The translations under genes were made by a program, and so were the position numbers. A stretch of DNA of 64,000 bases from contig NZ_AQXZ01000015.1 in assembly GCF_000380645.1 (NCBI RefSeq), positions 306,940 to 370,939 on the forward strand. Direction: 5' to 3'. The notes under the pieces were generated by a model. It saw nothing but the letters and a program-made list of their open reading frames with translations. It made no database searches and was not told the origin of the DNA. Source of the stretch: Smaragdicoccus niigatensis DSM 44881 = NBRC 103563 (GTDB lineage: Bacteria > Actinomycetota > Actinomycetes > Mycobacteriales > Mycobacteriaceae). This document shows, one piece after another, positions 1 through 9,578 of the stretch. How positions within the stretch are numbered: the stretch's first letter is position 1; the number at the start of each line of letters is the position of its first letter.

Positions 1-92
1 ACGATGAAGTCCTGGCCGTCGCGCCGTTCGTGGTCGAAGACGCCATGGTTTCCACGCACGGTGAGGCCGCGCAACGCGATGTGATCACTCAT
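1..92 (-). CDS. folB: Dihydroneopterin aldolase, N-terminal part (cut by window edge)
   Basis: The first about 30 residues of a minus-strand protein are visible, beginning [20 protein letters not shown], which is the typical start of dihydroneopterin aldolase (active-site region GxHGVxxxE). The enzyme converts 7,8-dihydroneopterin to 6-hydroxymethyl-dihydropterin plus glycolaldehyde in folate synthesis. The ATG at 92 lies inside the 3' end of folP, an 8-base overlap, so folE-folP-folB are translationally coupled. The rest of the gene lies left of the window. Family knowledge plus operon position make the call firm despite the short length. Confidence 0.9.
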   Translation of the reverse strand, partial: MSDHIALRGLTVRGNHGVFDHERRDGQDFI

Positions 93-951
93 CGCCGGCC
101 CCCATCGCGTCGACCGTGAGCAGTGCATCGCGGGTGGCGGTGACATCGTGCACGCGCACACCCCACGCACCGCGCTGGAAGGACAGCGCCGAAATCATCG
201 CCGTCGCCACTTCCCTACCGTCCGGCGGGCGCGGCCCACGATCGTCGGCGAGAAGCGACCCGAGGAACCGCTTTCGCGAAGCACCGACGAGTATCGGGAA
301 ACCGAGACCCGTGAACTCGGGCAGCGCGGACAGCAGCTTCCAGTTGTGTTCGGCGTTCTTCGCGAATCCCAGCCCGGGGTCAAGGACGATCGCCGACTCA
401 CTGACACCGGCCGCAATCGCCACGTCGACCTGCGCGAGCAGCTCATCGCGGACCACGGCGACGACGTCGCCATACGACGGCACGTCGGGGTGATGGTGAT
501 GACCGGCGTCGGCGCGCCAGTGCATGAGGACCCAGCCCACGCCGGCATCGGCGACGAGCCGAGCCATCTCTCCGTCCGCACGACCGCCCGAAACGTCATT
601 CACGGCCACGGCGCCCGCTTCGATCGCAGCCGCCGCGACGGACGCACGCATCGTGTCGACGCTGACCGGAATTCCCTCCGCGGCAAGTGCTTCGATGACC
701 GGCCGGACGCGCGCCGCCTCCACCTCCGGGTCGACGCGATGGGCGCCCGGGCGCGTCGATTCGCCGCCGACGTCGATGATGGTCGCGCCCAAGGCGAAGA
801 GCTCGCGACCGTGCTCGATCGCACGCTCAGCGGCGAGGAACTTACCGCCGTCGGAGAACGAATCGGCGGTCACATTCACGACGCCGAAGACGACCATGTC
901 CTTCGCCCTACGGGATTCGTCGTACCGCCAGAACTCCGGCAGCACGGTCAC
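85..951 (-). CDS. folP: Dihydropteroate synthase
   Basis: Condenses 6-hydroxymethyl-dihydropterin pyrophosphate with p-aminobenzoate to give dihydropteroate (the sulfonamide target). Visible motifs are the pterin/PABA signature [11 protein letters not shown] near residue 26, [16 protein letters not shown] and GASRKRF near the C-terminus. An open frame extends further upstream, but the likely start is the GTG at 951: its GTGA overlaps the TGA of folE, the usual coupling overlap, and it gives 288 residues, close to the family length. The upstream extension would lie wholly inside folE and is arginine-rich out-of-frame translation. Confidence 0.94.
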   Translation of the reverse strand: MTVLPEFWRYDESRRAKDMVVFGVVNVTADSFSDGGKFLAAERAIEHGRELFALGATIIDVGGESTRPGAHRVDPEVEAARVRPVIEALAAEGIPVSVDTMRASVAAAAIEAGAVAVNDVSGGRADGEMARLVADAGVGWVLMHWRADAGHHHHPDVPSYGDVVAVVRDELLAQVDVAIAAGVSESAIVLDPGLGFAKNAEHNWKLLSALPEFTGLGFPILVGASRKRFLGSLLADDRGPRPPDGREVATAMISALSFQRGAWGVRVHDVTATRDALLTVDAMGAGDE

Positions 952-1568
952 CTGCGCAGGATCAGGTCGAGAGCCTCGGCCCGCGAAACCGAACTGGTCT
1001 GGAATTGGCCGCGAACCGCCGACGTCGTGGTGCTCGCGCCGGGCTTGCGAATGCCGCGCATCGCCATGCACAGGTGCTCGGCCTCGATGACGACGATGAC
1101 TCCGCGCGGTTCGAGCTTGCGCATCACGGCGTCCGCGATCTGACTGGTCAGACGCTCCTGGACCTGCGGACGCTTCGCGTAGAGATCGACAACGCGGGCC
1201 AACTTCGACAACCCGGTCACCCGGCCGCTCGGCCCCGGGATGTAGCCGACGTGTGCGACCCCGTGGAACGAAACGAGGTGGTGTTCGCACGTCGAGTACA
1301 TCGGGATGTCCCGAACGAGGACGAGCTCCTGATGCCCCTCGTCGAACGTGGTGTCGAGGACTTCGTCGGGGTTGCGGTAGAGCCCCGCGAACATCTCGCG
1401 GTAGGCGCGCGCCACCCGACCGGGGGTATCCACGAGCCCGGAACGATCCGGGTCTTCGCCGACCGCAAGGAGCAGCTCGCGAACTGCTGCCTCAGCACGT
1501 TCCTGGTCGAAAGGCCGACCGGTGTCGACCGCCTTCAGCTCAGGGCCGACGGAATCCTGCTTCGCCAC
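948..1568 (-). CDS. folE: GTP cyclohydrolase I
   Basis: Catalyses the first step of folate synthesis, GTP to 7,8-dihydroneopterin triphosphate. The 206-residue protein has the zinc site Cys94 and His97 (in STCEHH) with Cys167 (in EAEHLCM), and the conserved stretch [22 protein letters not shown]. The start is a GTG at 1568, six bases past the ftsH stop, so it is probably co-transcribed with ftsH. The 3' end overlaps folP by four bases. ftsH-folE-folP order is shared with M. tuberculosis (Rv3610c-Rv3608c). Confidence 0.97.
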   Translation of the reverse strand: MAKQDSVGPELKAVDTGRPFDQERAEAAVRELLLAVGEDPDRSGLVDTPGRVARAYREMFAGLYRNPDEVLDTTFDEGHQELVLVRDIPMYSTCEHHLVSFHGVAHVGYIPGPSGRVTGLSKLARVVDLYAKRPQVQERLTSQIADAVMRKLEPRGVIVVIEAEHLCMAMRGIRKPGASTTTSAVRGQFQTSSVSRAEALDLILRR

Positions 1569-1574
1569 CAGCGC

Positions 1575-3773
1575 TCACTTTCCCTCGTCAGCGGGGGTTT
1601 CTGCGCTCTGCTCGAGTTCCGGCTGAGCGTGCTGCGGAGCCGCCTGGTGTTGCGGTGCGGACTGCTGCGATGCGGACTGCGGTGGCGGCCAGCCCGGCGC
1701 CGACCAGCCCGCTGGCTGGCCGTAGTTCGGCCCGGTCGGCTGGTACGCGGGGTACCCGTTCGACATCGGCGCCTGCGCCCACGTCTGCTGCGGCGGCGTC
1801 ACGGGCGGCGCGTCGTCCCCTTCGGGCGGCCACGGCTCACCGCGTTCCGCGGCAAGCTCGGCGGGAGTCTTGATCGGCGGCTTGTCCGAGGGGGTGCGCT
1901 CACCGAAGTCGTTGAACGTCGTGATGCGCGGGCGCTTTGCGACGGCCACCAAGACTTTCTCGAGGTCGACGCGGTGCAGCGTCTCGCGCTCGAGCAGTTC
2001 CTTGGCAAGGTCGTCGAGAACGTCGCGGTAGTCGTTGAGGATGGCCCACGCCTCGGTGTGCGCGGCCTCGATGAGGTTGCGCACTTCCTCGTCGATCTCG
2101 CGCGCGATCTCGTGCGAGTAGTCCGGCACCATACCCATCGTGCGGCCGAGGAACGGGTCGCCGCCCTCCTGCCCGTAACGCACGGCGCCGAGTCGAGCGC
2201 TCATGCCGTACTCGGTCACCATCGCGCGCGCGATCTTGGTCGCCTGGTCGATGTCGGAGGACGCGCCCGTCGTCGGCTCGTGGAACACGAGCTCTTCGGC
2301 GGCACGACCACCCATGGCCATGACGAGACGCGAGATCATCTCCGAGCGGGTCATGAGGCCCTTGTCGTCCTCCGGGACGGTCATGGCGTGACCGCCGGTG
2401 CGACCACGGGCCAGGATGGTGACCTTGTAGACAGGCTCGATGTCCGGCATCGCCCACGCCGCGAGCGTGTGACCACCCTCGTGGTACGCGGTGATCTTGC
2501 GCTCGTGCTCACTGATGATGCGACTCTTGCGGCGTGGTCCACCGACGACGCGGTCGACGGCTTCCTCGAGCGCAGCTCCGGTGATGATGCCCTTGTTTTC
2601 ACGGGCGGTCAGGAGCGCGGCTTCGTTGATGACGTTGGCGAGGTCCGCACCGGACATACCGACGGTGCGCTTCGCCAGGCCTTCGAGGTCGACGTCCGGC
2701 GCGATCGGCTTGCCTTGACCGTGCACGCGCAGGATCGCCCGGCGACCGGCGAGATCCGGGTTGCTCACCGGGATCTGACGGTCGAAACGGCCGGGACGCA
2801 GCAGCGCCGGGTCGAGGATGTCGGGGCGGTTGGTGGCGGCGATGAGGATGACGCCGGCCCGGTCGCCGAAGCCGTCCATCTCGACGAGCAACTGGTTCAG
2901 GGTCTGCTCACGCTCGTCGTGACCACCACCGAGACCGGCACCACGCTGGCGGCCGACCGCGTCGATCTCGTCGACGAAGATGATGCACGGGCTGTTCTGC
3001 TTGGCCTGGTCGAACAGGTCGCGAACACGCGAGGCACCGACACCGACGAACATCTCGACGAAGTCCGAACCGGAGATCGTGAAGAACGGGACGCCCGCTT
3101 CGCCGGCGACCGCACGCGCGAGGAGCGTCTTACCCGTGCCGGGAGGGCCGTAGAGCAGAACACCCTTCGGGATCTTGGCGCCGAGTGCCTGGTAGCGCGT
3201 CGGGTTCTGGAGGAAGTCCTTGATCTCGTAAAGCTCTTCGACTGCTTCGTCGGCACCGGCGACGTCCGAGAACGTCGTCTTCGGCATGTCCTTCGAGAGC
3301 TGCTTGGCCTTCGACTTGCCGAAGCCCATGACGCCGCCGCGGCCGCCGCCCTGCATGCGACCCATCATGAAGATGAAGAGCGCGAGCACCGCGACCATCG
3401 GCAGCACGAACAGGATGATCGAGGTGAACCAGCTGTCCTTGGTGACTTCGGTGTTGAAGCCCTCCGCGGGGTCCGACTGCTCGACGGCCTGGAAGATCGT
3501 TGAGGACACGTCGTACGGGTACTTCGCGATGATCTTCTCGGCACCCTTGGTGTCGTCGACATCGATGCTTGTCTTGAGCGTGAGGCGAACCTGCTGCTCA
3601 CGGTCGTCGATCTGCGCAGACTTGATGTTGTGCGCTTTCATCTGCTGCAGCGCTACCGAGGTGTCGACCGAGGTCCATCCGCGGGTGTTGTCGGACATCC
3701 ACGCGTAGGCGAACAGACCCAAAAGGATCGCGCCAACGATTGCGACGTTACGGAAGACATTCTTGCGGTTCAT
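1575..3773 (-). CDS. ftsH: ATP-dependent zinc metalloprotease FtsH
   Basis: Membrane-anchored AAA+ protease that extracts and degrades membrane and short-lived cytoplasmic proteins. In order: a transmembrane helix at about 8-26, an extracytoplasmic loop, a second helix at about 117-137, Walker A GPPGTGKT at 209-216, Walker B IIFVDEID at 264-271, the second region of homology [17 protein letters not shown], and the zinc site HEGGH at 431-435. The last about 110 residues are low-complexity Pro/Gln/Ala, a tail also seen in mycobacterial FtsH. Length 732 residues. It heads the minus-strand folate operon and is divergent from the gene at 4021; about 247 bp lie between them. Confidence 0.98.
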   Translation of the reverse strand: MNRKNVFRNVAIVGAILLGLFAYAWMSDNTRGWTSVDTSVALQQMKAHNIKSAQIDDREQQVRLTLKTSIDVDDTKGAEKIIAKYPYDVSSTIFQAVEQSDPAEGFNTEVTKDSWFTSIILFVLPMVAVLALFIFMMGRMQGGGRGGVMGFGKSKAKQLSKDMPKTTFSDVAGADEAVEELYEIKDFLQNPTRYQALGAKIPKGVLLYGPPGTGKTLLARAVAGEAGVPFFTISGSDFVEMFVGVGASRVRDLFDQAKQNSPCIIFVDEIDAVGRQRGAGLGGGHDEREQTLNQLLVEMDGFGDRAGVILIAATNRPDILDPALLRPGRFDRQIPVSNPDLAGRRAILRVHGQGKPIAPDVDLEGLAKRTVGMSGADLANVINEAALLTARENKGIITGAALEEAVDRVVGGPRRKSRIISEHERKITAYHEGGHTLAAWAMPDIEPVYKVTILARGRTGGHAMTVPEDDKGLMTRSEMISRLVMAMGGRAAEELVFHEPTTGASSDIDQATKIARAMVTEYGMSARLGAVRYGQEGGDPFLGRTMGMVPDYSHEIAREIDEEVRNLIEAAHTEAWAILNDYRDVLDDLAKELLERETLHRVDLEKVLVAVAKRPRITTFNDFGERTPSDKPPIKTPAELAAERGEPWPPEGDDAPPVTPPQQTWAQAPMSNGYPAYQPTGPNYGQPAGWSAPGWPPPQSASQQSAPQHQAAPQHAQPELEQSAETPADEGK

Positions 3774-4008
3774 ACAGCGTCGGCCACTCAGGCCTGTCCT
3801 TTCGGTCCCGGAATCACCAACACTACCGGTCGTTCACCCGACGGCATCTCGGGGCGTTCCGTGACGACGACGTACACATCAGGCGACCGGTTCCCGGCCG
3901 ATGTGCAGGGGTTCGGGTGCGACCATGCAGACACTTCAGTAATACCCGGCGTTCAGTGATAAACCGGACACGCGTGACGTAGACCCTACTACTTCTTTAA
4001 TCATTCAA

Positions 4009-4014
4009 TACGAT
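4009..4014 (+). promoter_or_regulatory. -10 element of a leaderless promoter
   Basis: TACGAT lies six bases before the GTG at 4021. No Shine-Dalgarno sequence is present in between or upstream. In actinobacteria a TANNNT hexamer at this distance places the transcription start on the first base of the start codon, so the mRNA is inferred to be leaderless. Confidence 0.6.
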
Positions 4015-4020
4015 CCTCGT

Positions 4021-6621
4021 GTGGCTACCCTTACTAGCCCGGCGAGCAGGTTGCTTGAGCATCTGCGTAATTTCGGGCAGCAAACTGCGCTGATCAGTCA
4101 GCGCGAGGTGCCTTTGACGTACGCCGAACTCGCCGATCAGGCGGAGAAATTCGCGAAGTCGCTCGGTACCGGCCGCAAATTGGTGATGCTCGCCGGCCAA
4201 AACGAAATTTCCGCGATCGTTGCTTATCTCGGTGCCCTCGTCGGCGGCCACACGGTATTACTCGTTCCGGATTCCGCCGCGAATTCCGATTCCGATCTCA
4301 CCCAGATCTACAACCCGGACGTCATCGTTTCCGCGCTGAGCGACAACCAGTGGGAAATCCTGGTACGACACCCGGACTCCGTTCACGAACTGCACCCTGA
4401 CCTGGCACTTTGCCTCAGCACGTCCGGTTCGACCGGGTCGCCGAAGCTGGTTCGGCTTTCGTACGAGAACCTGGTTTCCAACGCGTCGGCGATCGCGGAG
4501 TACTTGTCGATCACCGACGCGGACCGCGCGATCACCACCCTGCCCATGTACTACTGCTACGGGCTCTCGGTCATCCACAGCCATCTGAACCGCGGCGCCG
4601 GCCTGCTCGTCACCAACGATTCGGTTGTCGACCGGTCGTTCTGGCAGTTCTTCGCCGACAACGACGGCACGTCCTTCGCGGGCGTCCCCTACACGTTCGA
4701 TCTGCTGGACAAGGCCGGGTTCGAGCAGATGGAACTCCCGACTCTGCGCTACATCACGCAGGCCGGCGGGCGCCTGGCACCGGAAAAGGTGCGCAATTAC
4801 GCAGCGATGGGTGCGCGCGCCGGCTGGGATTTCTTCGTCATGTACGGGGCGACGGAAGCGACGGCCCGCATGGCATACCTTCCGCCGGACTTGGCCGAGG
4901 CACACCCCGAGTGCATCGGTGTGCCGATCCCGGGCGGCTCCTTCCGCATCGAACCCATGGAGGGCCTCGAGGACGGAGCCGGCGAACTCGTCTACTACGG
5001 CCCGAACGTCATGATGGGCTACGCGCAGTCCCCCGACGACCTCGCCAATGGCCGCGACGTCCACGAACTCCGCACGGGCGACATCGCCCGGATCACCGAC
5101 TCGGGCCTCTACGAGGTCGTTGGCCGGTCAGCTCGATTCATCAAGCTCTTCGGACTTCGCATCGATCTGCAGCGGATCGAGTCCGTTCTCGCGGCGGACG
5201 GCATCACCGCCTGCTGCGCCGGTACCGACGAGAAGCTCGTCGTAGCGGTCGAAGGCCGGGCAAACACTCCGGCCATCCTCGACAAGGTCGCCGAAACCGC
5301 ACATCTGCCGAAACATGCCATCGACGTCTGCGCGGTCGCGAAGATGCCGCGCCTGGGATCCGGGAAGCCTGACTATCCCGCGATTCGCGCCTTGGCCGCC
5401 ACCTCTGCGCCGGCCGCGAAGGCCACCGGTGTCCGGGAACTCTTCGCCACCGTGCTGCGCGTTCCGGCCGCCGAGGTCACCGACGCCAGCACGTTCGTCG
5501 CGCTGGGCGGCGATTCGCTGTCGTTCGTCACGATGTCTGCGCGCTTGGAGAAACTGCTCGGCCACCTCCCCGAGGACTGGCACCAGCGGACGGTCGCGGA
5601 GCTCGAGGCCAGTCGGCGGGAGCCGAAGGGCATCTTCCGCACTGTCGAGACCGGAATCGTGCTCCGCGCGCTGGCGATTCTGTTCATCGTCATCTCGCAC
5701 ACGGGTGTCATCCACATCGAAGGCGGTGCGCACTTCCTGCTCGCCGCCTCGGGCTACTACTTCGCGCGATTCGTTCTCACCGACAAATCCCGCGTCGAAC
5801 GCGTGAAGCACAGCGTCATGACAATCCTGCGAATCGCGGTGCCCTGCGTGTTGTGGATCGTGTTCGTGCGCGCCACGCTAGGCACCTATTCGTTCACCAA
5901 TGCGCTGTTCGTCAACCGGATATTCGGTCCGGTCAACCTGCTCACGCTGCGAATTTGGTACGTCGAGGTACTGGTCGACGTGCTGATCGCGGCCGCGGTC
6001 GTGATCGCGATCCCCGCCATCGACCGACTCGAACGCCGGAAGCCGTTCCAACTCGCGACGGTCCTTGCGCTGTTGCTGCTGTCGACGCGGCTGATCCCCT
6101 TCGACAGCCTCCCGCACCCTGACCTCCACGGGTTCCAGACCGTTCACCAGTGGACGCTGTTCAGCGTGTTCGCGGCGTTCTTCTTCGCCTTTGGCTGGGT
6201 GGCCGCGAAGGCCACCACCACCGGCCAGCGACTGCTCGTCTCCGCGATGGTCCTGGTGTCGATGATCGGCTACTTCGACCCTCGGTACGTCGCCATCGCC
6301 CGCACCTATGAATGCGCGATCTTCATCCTGCTGCTCATCTGGGTCCCCCGGATGCGCCTCCCCGGGTTCCTCGTCCCGATCACCACGACGATCGCCAATG
6401 CGTCACTGTTCATCTTCCTGATGCACTGGCAAGTCTTCGAAGTCATGCCGCACACGAACCCGTTTACCCTCGCGCCGGGCATGAACCTGATCGCAATCGT
6501 CCTGTCGATCGTCGTCGGAATCCTGGTCTACGAGGGCTGGAACAGGTTCAGCAGTGGGGTCGAACCACGCCTCAAAGCACTCTGGCAACGGTCCACTAGT
6601 CGAATTCCGGTCGCCAGTTAA
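4021..6621 (+). CDS. Adenylation-carrier-acyltransferase-3 fusion protein, copy 1
   Basis: An 866-residue three-part protein. Residues about 10-455 form an ANL-family adenylation domain: A3 loop STSGSTGSPK at 133-142, YGATEAT at 275-281, RTGD at 351-354, a GRSARFIKLFG hinge at 368-378 and the A10 lysine near 449 in LGSGKPDY. Residues about 468-530 are a carrier domain with LGGDS, Ser499 being the likely phosphopantetheine site. Residues about 545-850 are roughly ten hydrophobic helices starting RALAILFIVISHTG, an acyltransferase-3 (AT3) pattern with His560 and His571. The pocket stretch MYYCYGLS lacks the aspartate that binds an alpha-amine in NRPS domains, so the substrate is more likely a fatty, hydroxy or other carboxylic acid. 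Inferred role: activate an acid, load it on the carrier and transfer it at the membrane to an envelope glycan or lipid. A paralogue follows at 6691. Confidence 0.85.
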   Translation: MATLTSPASRLLEHLRNFGQQTALISQREVPLTYAELADQAEKFAKSLGTGRKLVMLAGQNEISAIVAYLGALVGGHTVLLVPDSAANSDSDLTQIYNPDVIVSALSDNQWEILVRHPDSVHELHPDLALCLSTSGSTGSPKLVRLSYENLVSNASAIAEYLSITDADRAITTLPMYYCYGLSVIHSHLNRGAGLLVTNDSVVDRSFWQFFADNDGTSFAGVPYTFDLLDKAGFEQMELPTLRYITQAGGRLAPEKVRNYAAMGARAGWDFFVMYGATEATARMAYLPPDLAEAHPECIGVPIPGGSFRIEPMEGLEDGAGELVYYGPNVMMGYAQSPDDLANGRDVHELRTGDIARITDSGLYEVVGRSARFIKLFGLRIDLQRIESVLAADGITACCAGTDEKLVVAVEGRANTPAILDKVAETAHLPKHAIDVCAVAKMPRLGSGKPDYPAIRALAATSAPAAKATGVRELFATVLRVPAAEVTDASTFVALGGDSLSFVTMSARLEKLLGHLPEDWHQRTVAELEASRREPKGIFRTVETGIVLRALAILFIVISHTGVIHIEGGAHFLLAASGYYFARFVLTDKSRVERVKHSVMTILRIAVPCVLWIVFVRATLGTYSFTNALFVNRIFGPVNLLTLRIWYVEVLVDVLIAAAVVIAIPAIDRLERRKPFQLATVLALLLLSTRLIPFDSLPHPDLHGFQTVHQWTLFSVFAAFFFAFGWVAAKATTTGQRLLVSAMVLVSMIGYFDPRYVAIARTYECAIFILLLIWVPRMRLPGFLVPITTTIANASLFIFLMHWQVFEVMPHTNPFTLAPGMNLIAIVLSIVVGILVYEGWNRFSSGVEPRLKALWQRSTSRIPVAS

Positions 6622-6677
6622 TTCCTGTGAATATTGAGACACGCGATGGTTATCGTGGCGTTATCTGAATAGGAAAA

Positions 6678-6683
6678 TAAGAT
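6678..6683 (+). promoter_or_regulatory. -10 element of a leaderless promoter
   Basis: TAAGAT lies seven bases before the GTG at 6691, in the 69-base gap between the two paralogues. There is no convincing ribosome binding site next to the GTG. The second copy therefore seems to have its own leaderless promoter instead of relying only on read-through from the first. Confidence 0.6.
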
Positions 6684-6690
6684 CCCGGCT

Positions 6691-9288
6691 GTGGCGACGC
6701 GTATCCAGCCAGGCAGCCTGATTTCCGAGCATTTCCGAAAGAATGGCGATCGGCCGGCACTCATCAGCCAGGTCGAACCTGCGCTGACCTATGCCGACCT
6801 CGCCGATCAGGTCGAGGACTTCGCCGCTCGCCTCGGTCCGGAACGCAAACTCGTCATGTTGGCGGGCCGAAATGACACGTCTGCCCTGATTGCGTATTTA
6901 GGAATTCTCGCCGCCGGCAGTGTCGTTCTCGTCGTCCCCGAAACGGCCGCCGGACCGGACTCGACACTGACGCGCACCTACAATCCGGACGTCGTTGTCT
7001 CCGTTGGCGAAGCGGGCTGGGAAATCGCGACGCGCAACGCGACGTCGGTGCACGATCTGCACCCTGACCTGGCGTTATGTCTGAGCACTTCGGGATCGAC
7101 CGGGTCCCCCAAGCTCGTTCGGCTCTCCTATCGGAACCTCGTCGCGAACGCCCAGGCGATCGGGACCTACCTTTCCCTGACGAGCGACGATCGAGCGATC
7201 ACCACGCTCCCGATGTACTACTGCTACGGCCTGTCCGTCATCCACAGCTATCTGGTCGCGGGCGCGACGCTGATGCTCACGAACGACTCGGTCATCGACA
7301 AGAGCTTCTGGAGTTTCTTTCGGCAGCACCGCGCGACGTCGATCGCCGGAGTTCCGTACACCTACGAACTTCTCGACCAGGCCGGCTTCGCCAAGATGCA
7401 CCTCCCGAGCCTGCGGTACATGACGGTCTCGGGCGGCCGACTCGCGCCGGCCAAGGTCAAGGAATACGCCGGCCACGCGCGTCAGGCCGGATGGCAACTG
7501 TTTCCGATGTACGGCTCCACCGAGGCCACCTCGCGCATGGCGTACATGCCCCCCGAGCTGGTTTTCGACAACCCCGAGTGCGTCGGTGTGCCCATTCCGG
7601 GCGGAGCATTCCGGCTCGATCCCGTGGACGGTCTCGACGACGACATGGGCGAACTCGTGTACACCGGCCCGAACATCATGCTGGGGTACGCGCAGTCAGC
7701 GTCCGACCTGGCCAAGGGTCGGGAACTCGACGAACTGCGCACCGGCGACATCGCGCGCCGAAAGCCCAACGGGCTCTATCAGATCGTCGGTCGCTCCGCG
7801 CGTTTCATCAAGCTGTTCGGCATCCGAATCGATCTGCAACGCATCGAATCGGTCCTCGAATCTCAGGGGCTTACCGCGGTCTGCACCGGCGACGACGAGC
7901 AGCTCGTGGTGGCCGTCCAAGGGCGGGCTGCGGTCGCCGACATTCGGGCGCGGGTTGCGGCGATCACCAACCTGCCGGCGCACGTCATTCAGGTCGTCAC
8001 GGTCGACGAATTCCCTCGCTTGGGCGCGGGCAAGGTCGACTACGCGGCGCTCCGGGAGCTGGCCGCCGATGCCTCGACTGCGGAATCGCAGGGTGACGTG
8101 CGCGATCTCTTCGCGCAGGTGCTTCGCATTCCGGCGGCCGAGGTCACCGACAACAGCACGTTCGTCAACCTCGGCGGCGACTCGATGTCGTTTGTGACGA
8201 TGTCCGTCCGACTCGAGAAACTTCTCGGCACCCTCCCCGCGGACTGGCACACGAAGACGGTCGCCGAACTGCGAGCTCACGATCGCCAAAAGCCCGGGCG
8301 GTGGCGAACGGTCGAGACCGGAATCGTCCTACGGGCGCTGGCGATCCTGCTCATCGTGGTCTCGCACACGGGCCTCATGCACGCCGAAGGTGGCGCACAC
8401 TTCCTGCTGGCCGCCTCCGGCTACTACTTCGCGCGGTTCATCCTGAGTGACAAACCCCGTTCTGAGCGCGTCAAACACAGCATCACGACACTGCTGCGCA
8501 TCGCCATCCCATGCCTGGTGTGGATCGTCCTGGTGCGGCTGACGCTCGGCACCTATGCGTTGTCGAACGCCCTGTTCGTCAACCGAATATTCGGGCCCGT
8601 CAACTCCCTCACACTGCGGATTTGGTACGTCGAGGTGCTGGTCGACCTGCTGATCGTCGCCGCGGTGGTGATCGCCATCCCGGCGTTCGATCGCCTCGAA
8701 CGCCGGAAGCCCTTCCAGCTCGCACTCGGAATCGCCCTTCTGCTGGTCTCGACCAGACTGATTCCGTTCGATGTCTTGCCCCACCCCGATCTCGGGGACC
8801 TGCAGACGGTCCACCAGTGGACGCTGTTCAGCGTGTTCGCCGCGTTCTTTTTCGCGTTCGGTTGGGCGATCGCGAAGGCAACCACCAACTGGCAGCGCGG
8901 GCTCGTCTCCGTGCTCGTCATCGCTTCGCTGATCGGGTACTTCGATCCCCGGTACTTTGCGATCGCCCGCACCTACGAATGCGCGGCGTTCATCCTGCTG
9001 CTCATCTGGCTACCGCGGATGAAGTTGCCGCGCTGGATCGTCCCCGCGACGACGCTCGTCGCGAACTCGTCGCTGTTCATCTTCCTCACGCACTGGCAGG
9101 TGCTGGAACTGATGCCGCGCGTCGACGCGTACACGCTCGCACCTGGTTTCGACTACGTCGCCATCGTGTTGTCGATCGTCACCGGCACCCTCATGTACCT
9201 CACCTGGGACAAGGTGAGCGGCTTCCTCGAGCCGCGCGCGAAGCACGCCTGGGAACAGTTCCGGGCGCGAGAGCACGTACCGGCCTAA
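6691..9288 (+). CDS. Adenylation-carrier-acyltransferase-3 fusion protein, copy 2
   Basis: An 865-residue paralogue of the protein at 4021 with the same domains in the same order: adenylation (LSTSGSTGSPKLVRLSY, YGSTEATSRMAY, RTGDIARRK, A10 region RLGAGKVDY), carrier (NLGGDSMSFVTM), then a membrane AT3-like domain (ETGIVLRALAILLIVVSHTG). The carrier and membrane parts align almost residue for residue with copy 1, while the adenylation halves differ more, including around the pocket. This pattern suggests the same acceptor but possibly different activated acids. The MYYCYGLS stretch again lacks the amine-binding aspartate. It needs a phosphopantetheinyl transferase, which is not in this window. 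The tandem arrangement and shared start context point to local duplication. Confidence 0.85.
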   Translation: MATRIQPGSLISEHFRKNGDRPALISQVEPALTYADLADQVEDFAARLGPERKLVMLAGRNDTSALIAYLGILAAGSVVLVVPETAAGPDSTLTRTYNPDVVVSVGEAGWEIATRNATSVHDLHPDLALCLSTSGSTGSPKLVRLSYRNLVANAQAIGTYLSLTSDDRAITTLPMYYCYGLSVIHSYLVAGATLMLTNDSVIDKSFWSFFRQHRATSIAGVPYTYELLDQAGFAKMHLPSLRYMTVSGGRLAPAKVKEYAGHARQAGWQLFPMYGSTEATSRMAYMPPELVFDNPECVGVPIPGGAFRLDPVDGLDDDMGELVYTGPNIMLGYAQSASDLAKGRELDELRTGDIARRKPNGLYQIVGRSARFIKLFGIRIDLQRIESVLESQGLTAVCTGDDEQLVVAVQGRAAVADIRARVAAITNLPAHVIQVVTVDEFPRLGAGKVDYAALRELAADASTAESQGDVRDLFAQVLRIPAAEVTDNSTFVNLGGDSMSFVTMSVRLEKLLGTLPADWHTKTVAELRAHDRQKPGRWRTVETGIVLRALAILLIVVSHTGLMHAEGGAHFLLAASGYYFARFILSDKPRSERVKHSITTLLRIAIPCLVWIVLVRLTLGTYALSNALFVNRIFGPVNSLTLRIWYVEVLVDLLIVAAVVIAIPAFDRLERRKPFQLALGIALLLVSTRLIPFDVLPHPDLGDLQTVHQWTLFSVFAAFFFAFGWAIAKATTNWQRGLVSVLVIASLIGYFDPRYFAIARTYECAAFILLLIWLPRMKLPRWIVPATTLVANSSLFIFLTHWQVLELMPRVDAYTLAPGFDYVAIVLSIVTGTLMYLTWDKVSGFLEPRAKHAWEQFRAREHVPA

Positions 9289-9291
9289 CCT
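9286..9291 (+). promoter_or_regulatory. -10 element of a leaderless promoter, overlapping a stop codon
   Basis: TAACCT begins at the TAA stop of the preceding gene and ends seven bases before the ATG at 9299. The spacing matches the other leaderless candidates in this window, and no ribosome binding site is seen. Confidence 0.55.
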
Positions 9292-9298
9292 GTCCGGT

Positions 9299-9565
9299 AT
9301 GTGCCGAAACATCACGCCATTGCGCGGTTTGGAGCCACCTGCCACCGATCAGGAAGTCGAAGCTGCTGCACTGCAGTTCGTGCGCAAGGTCGCCGGACTG
9401 AGCAGTATCTCCGCCGCCAACAAACCACTCGTCGATGCGGCGGTCGCGGAGATCGCCCACATCACGCGGCACCTGCTGGCCGATCTGCCGGATCGCAAGG
9501 TGCCGCCGAAGGTAGATCCGCCGCTGCGCCGGATTGCGGCGCGCGCGGCGGCATCGACTTCGTAG
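9299..9565 (+). CDS. DUF2277 family protein
   Basis: An 88-residue protein starting MCRNITPLRGLEPPAT, the conserved opening of DUF2277, followed by EVEAAALQFVRKVAGL and a helical C-terminus. The family is small, cytoplasmic and of unknown function; the Cys-Arg-Asn near the N-terminus is its best-conserved feature. The ATG lies seven bases after a TAACCT hexamer and has no Shine-Dalgarno sequence. It converges with the lipoprotein gene at 9579, with 13 bases between the stops. Confidence 0.85.
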   Translation: MCRNITPLRGLEPPATDQEVEAAALQFVRKVAGLSSISAANKPLVDAAVAEIAHITRHLLADLPDRKVPPKVDPPLRRIAARAAASTS

Positions 9566-9578
9566 TACTGCGGTCCTC

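Noticed and set aside
1005..3503. An 832-codon open frame on the plus strand opposite folE and ftsH
   Set aside because: It is an Arg/Asp/Val-rich antisense frame caused by high GC; ftsH and folE on the minus strand carry full family motifs over the same bases.
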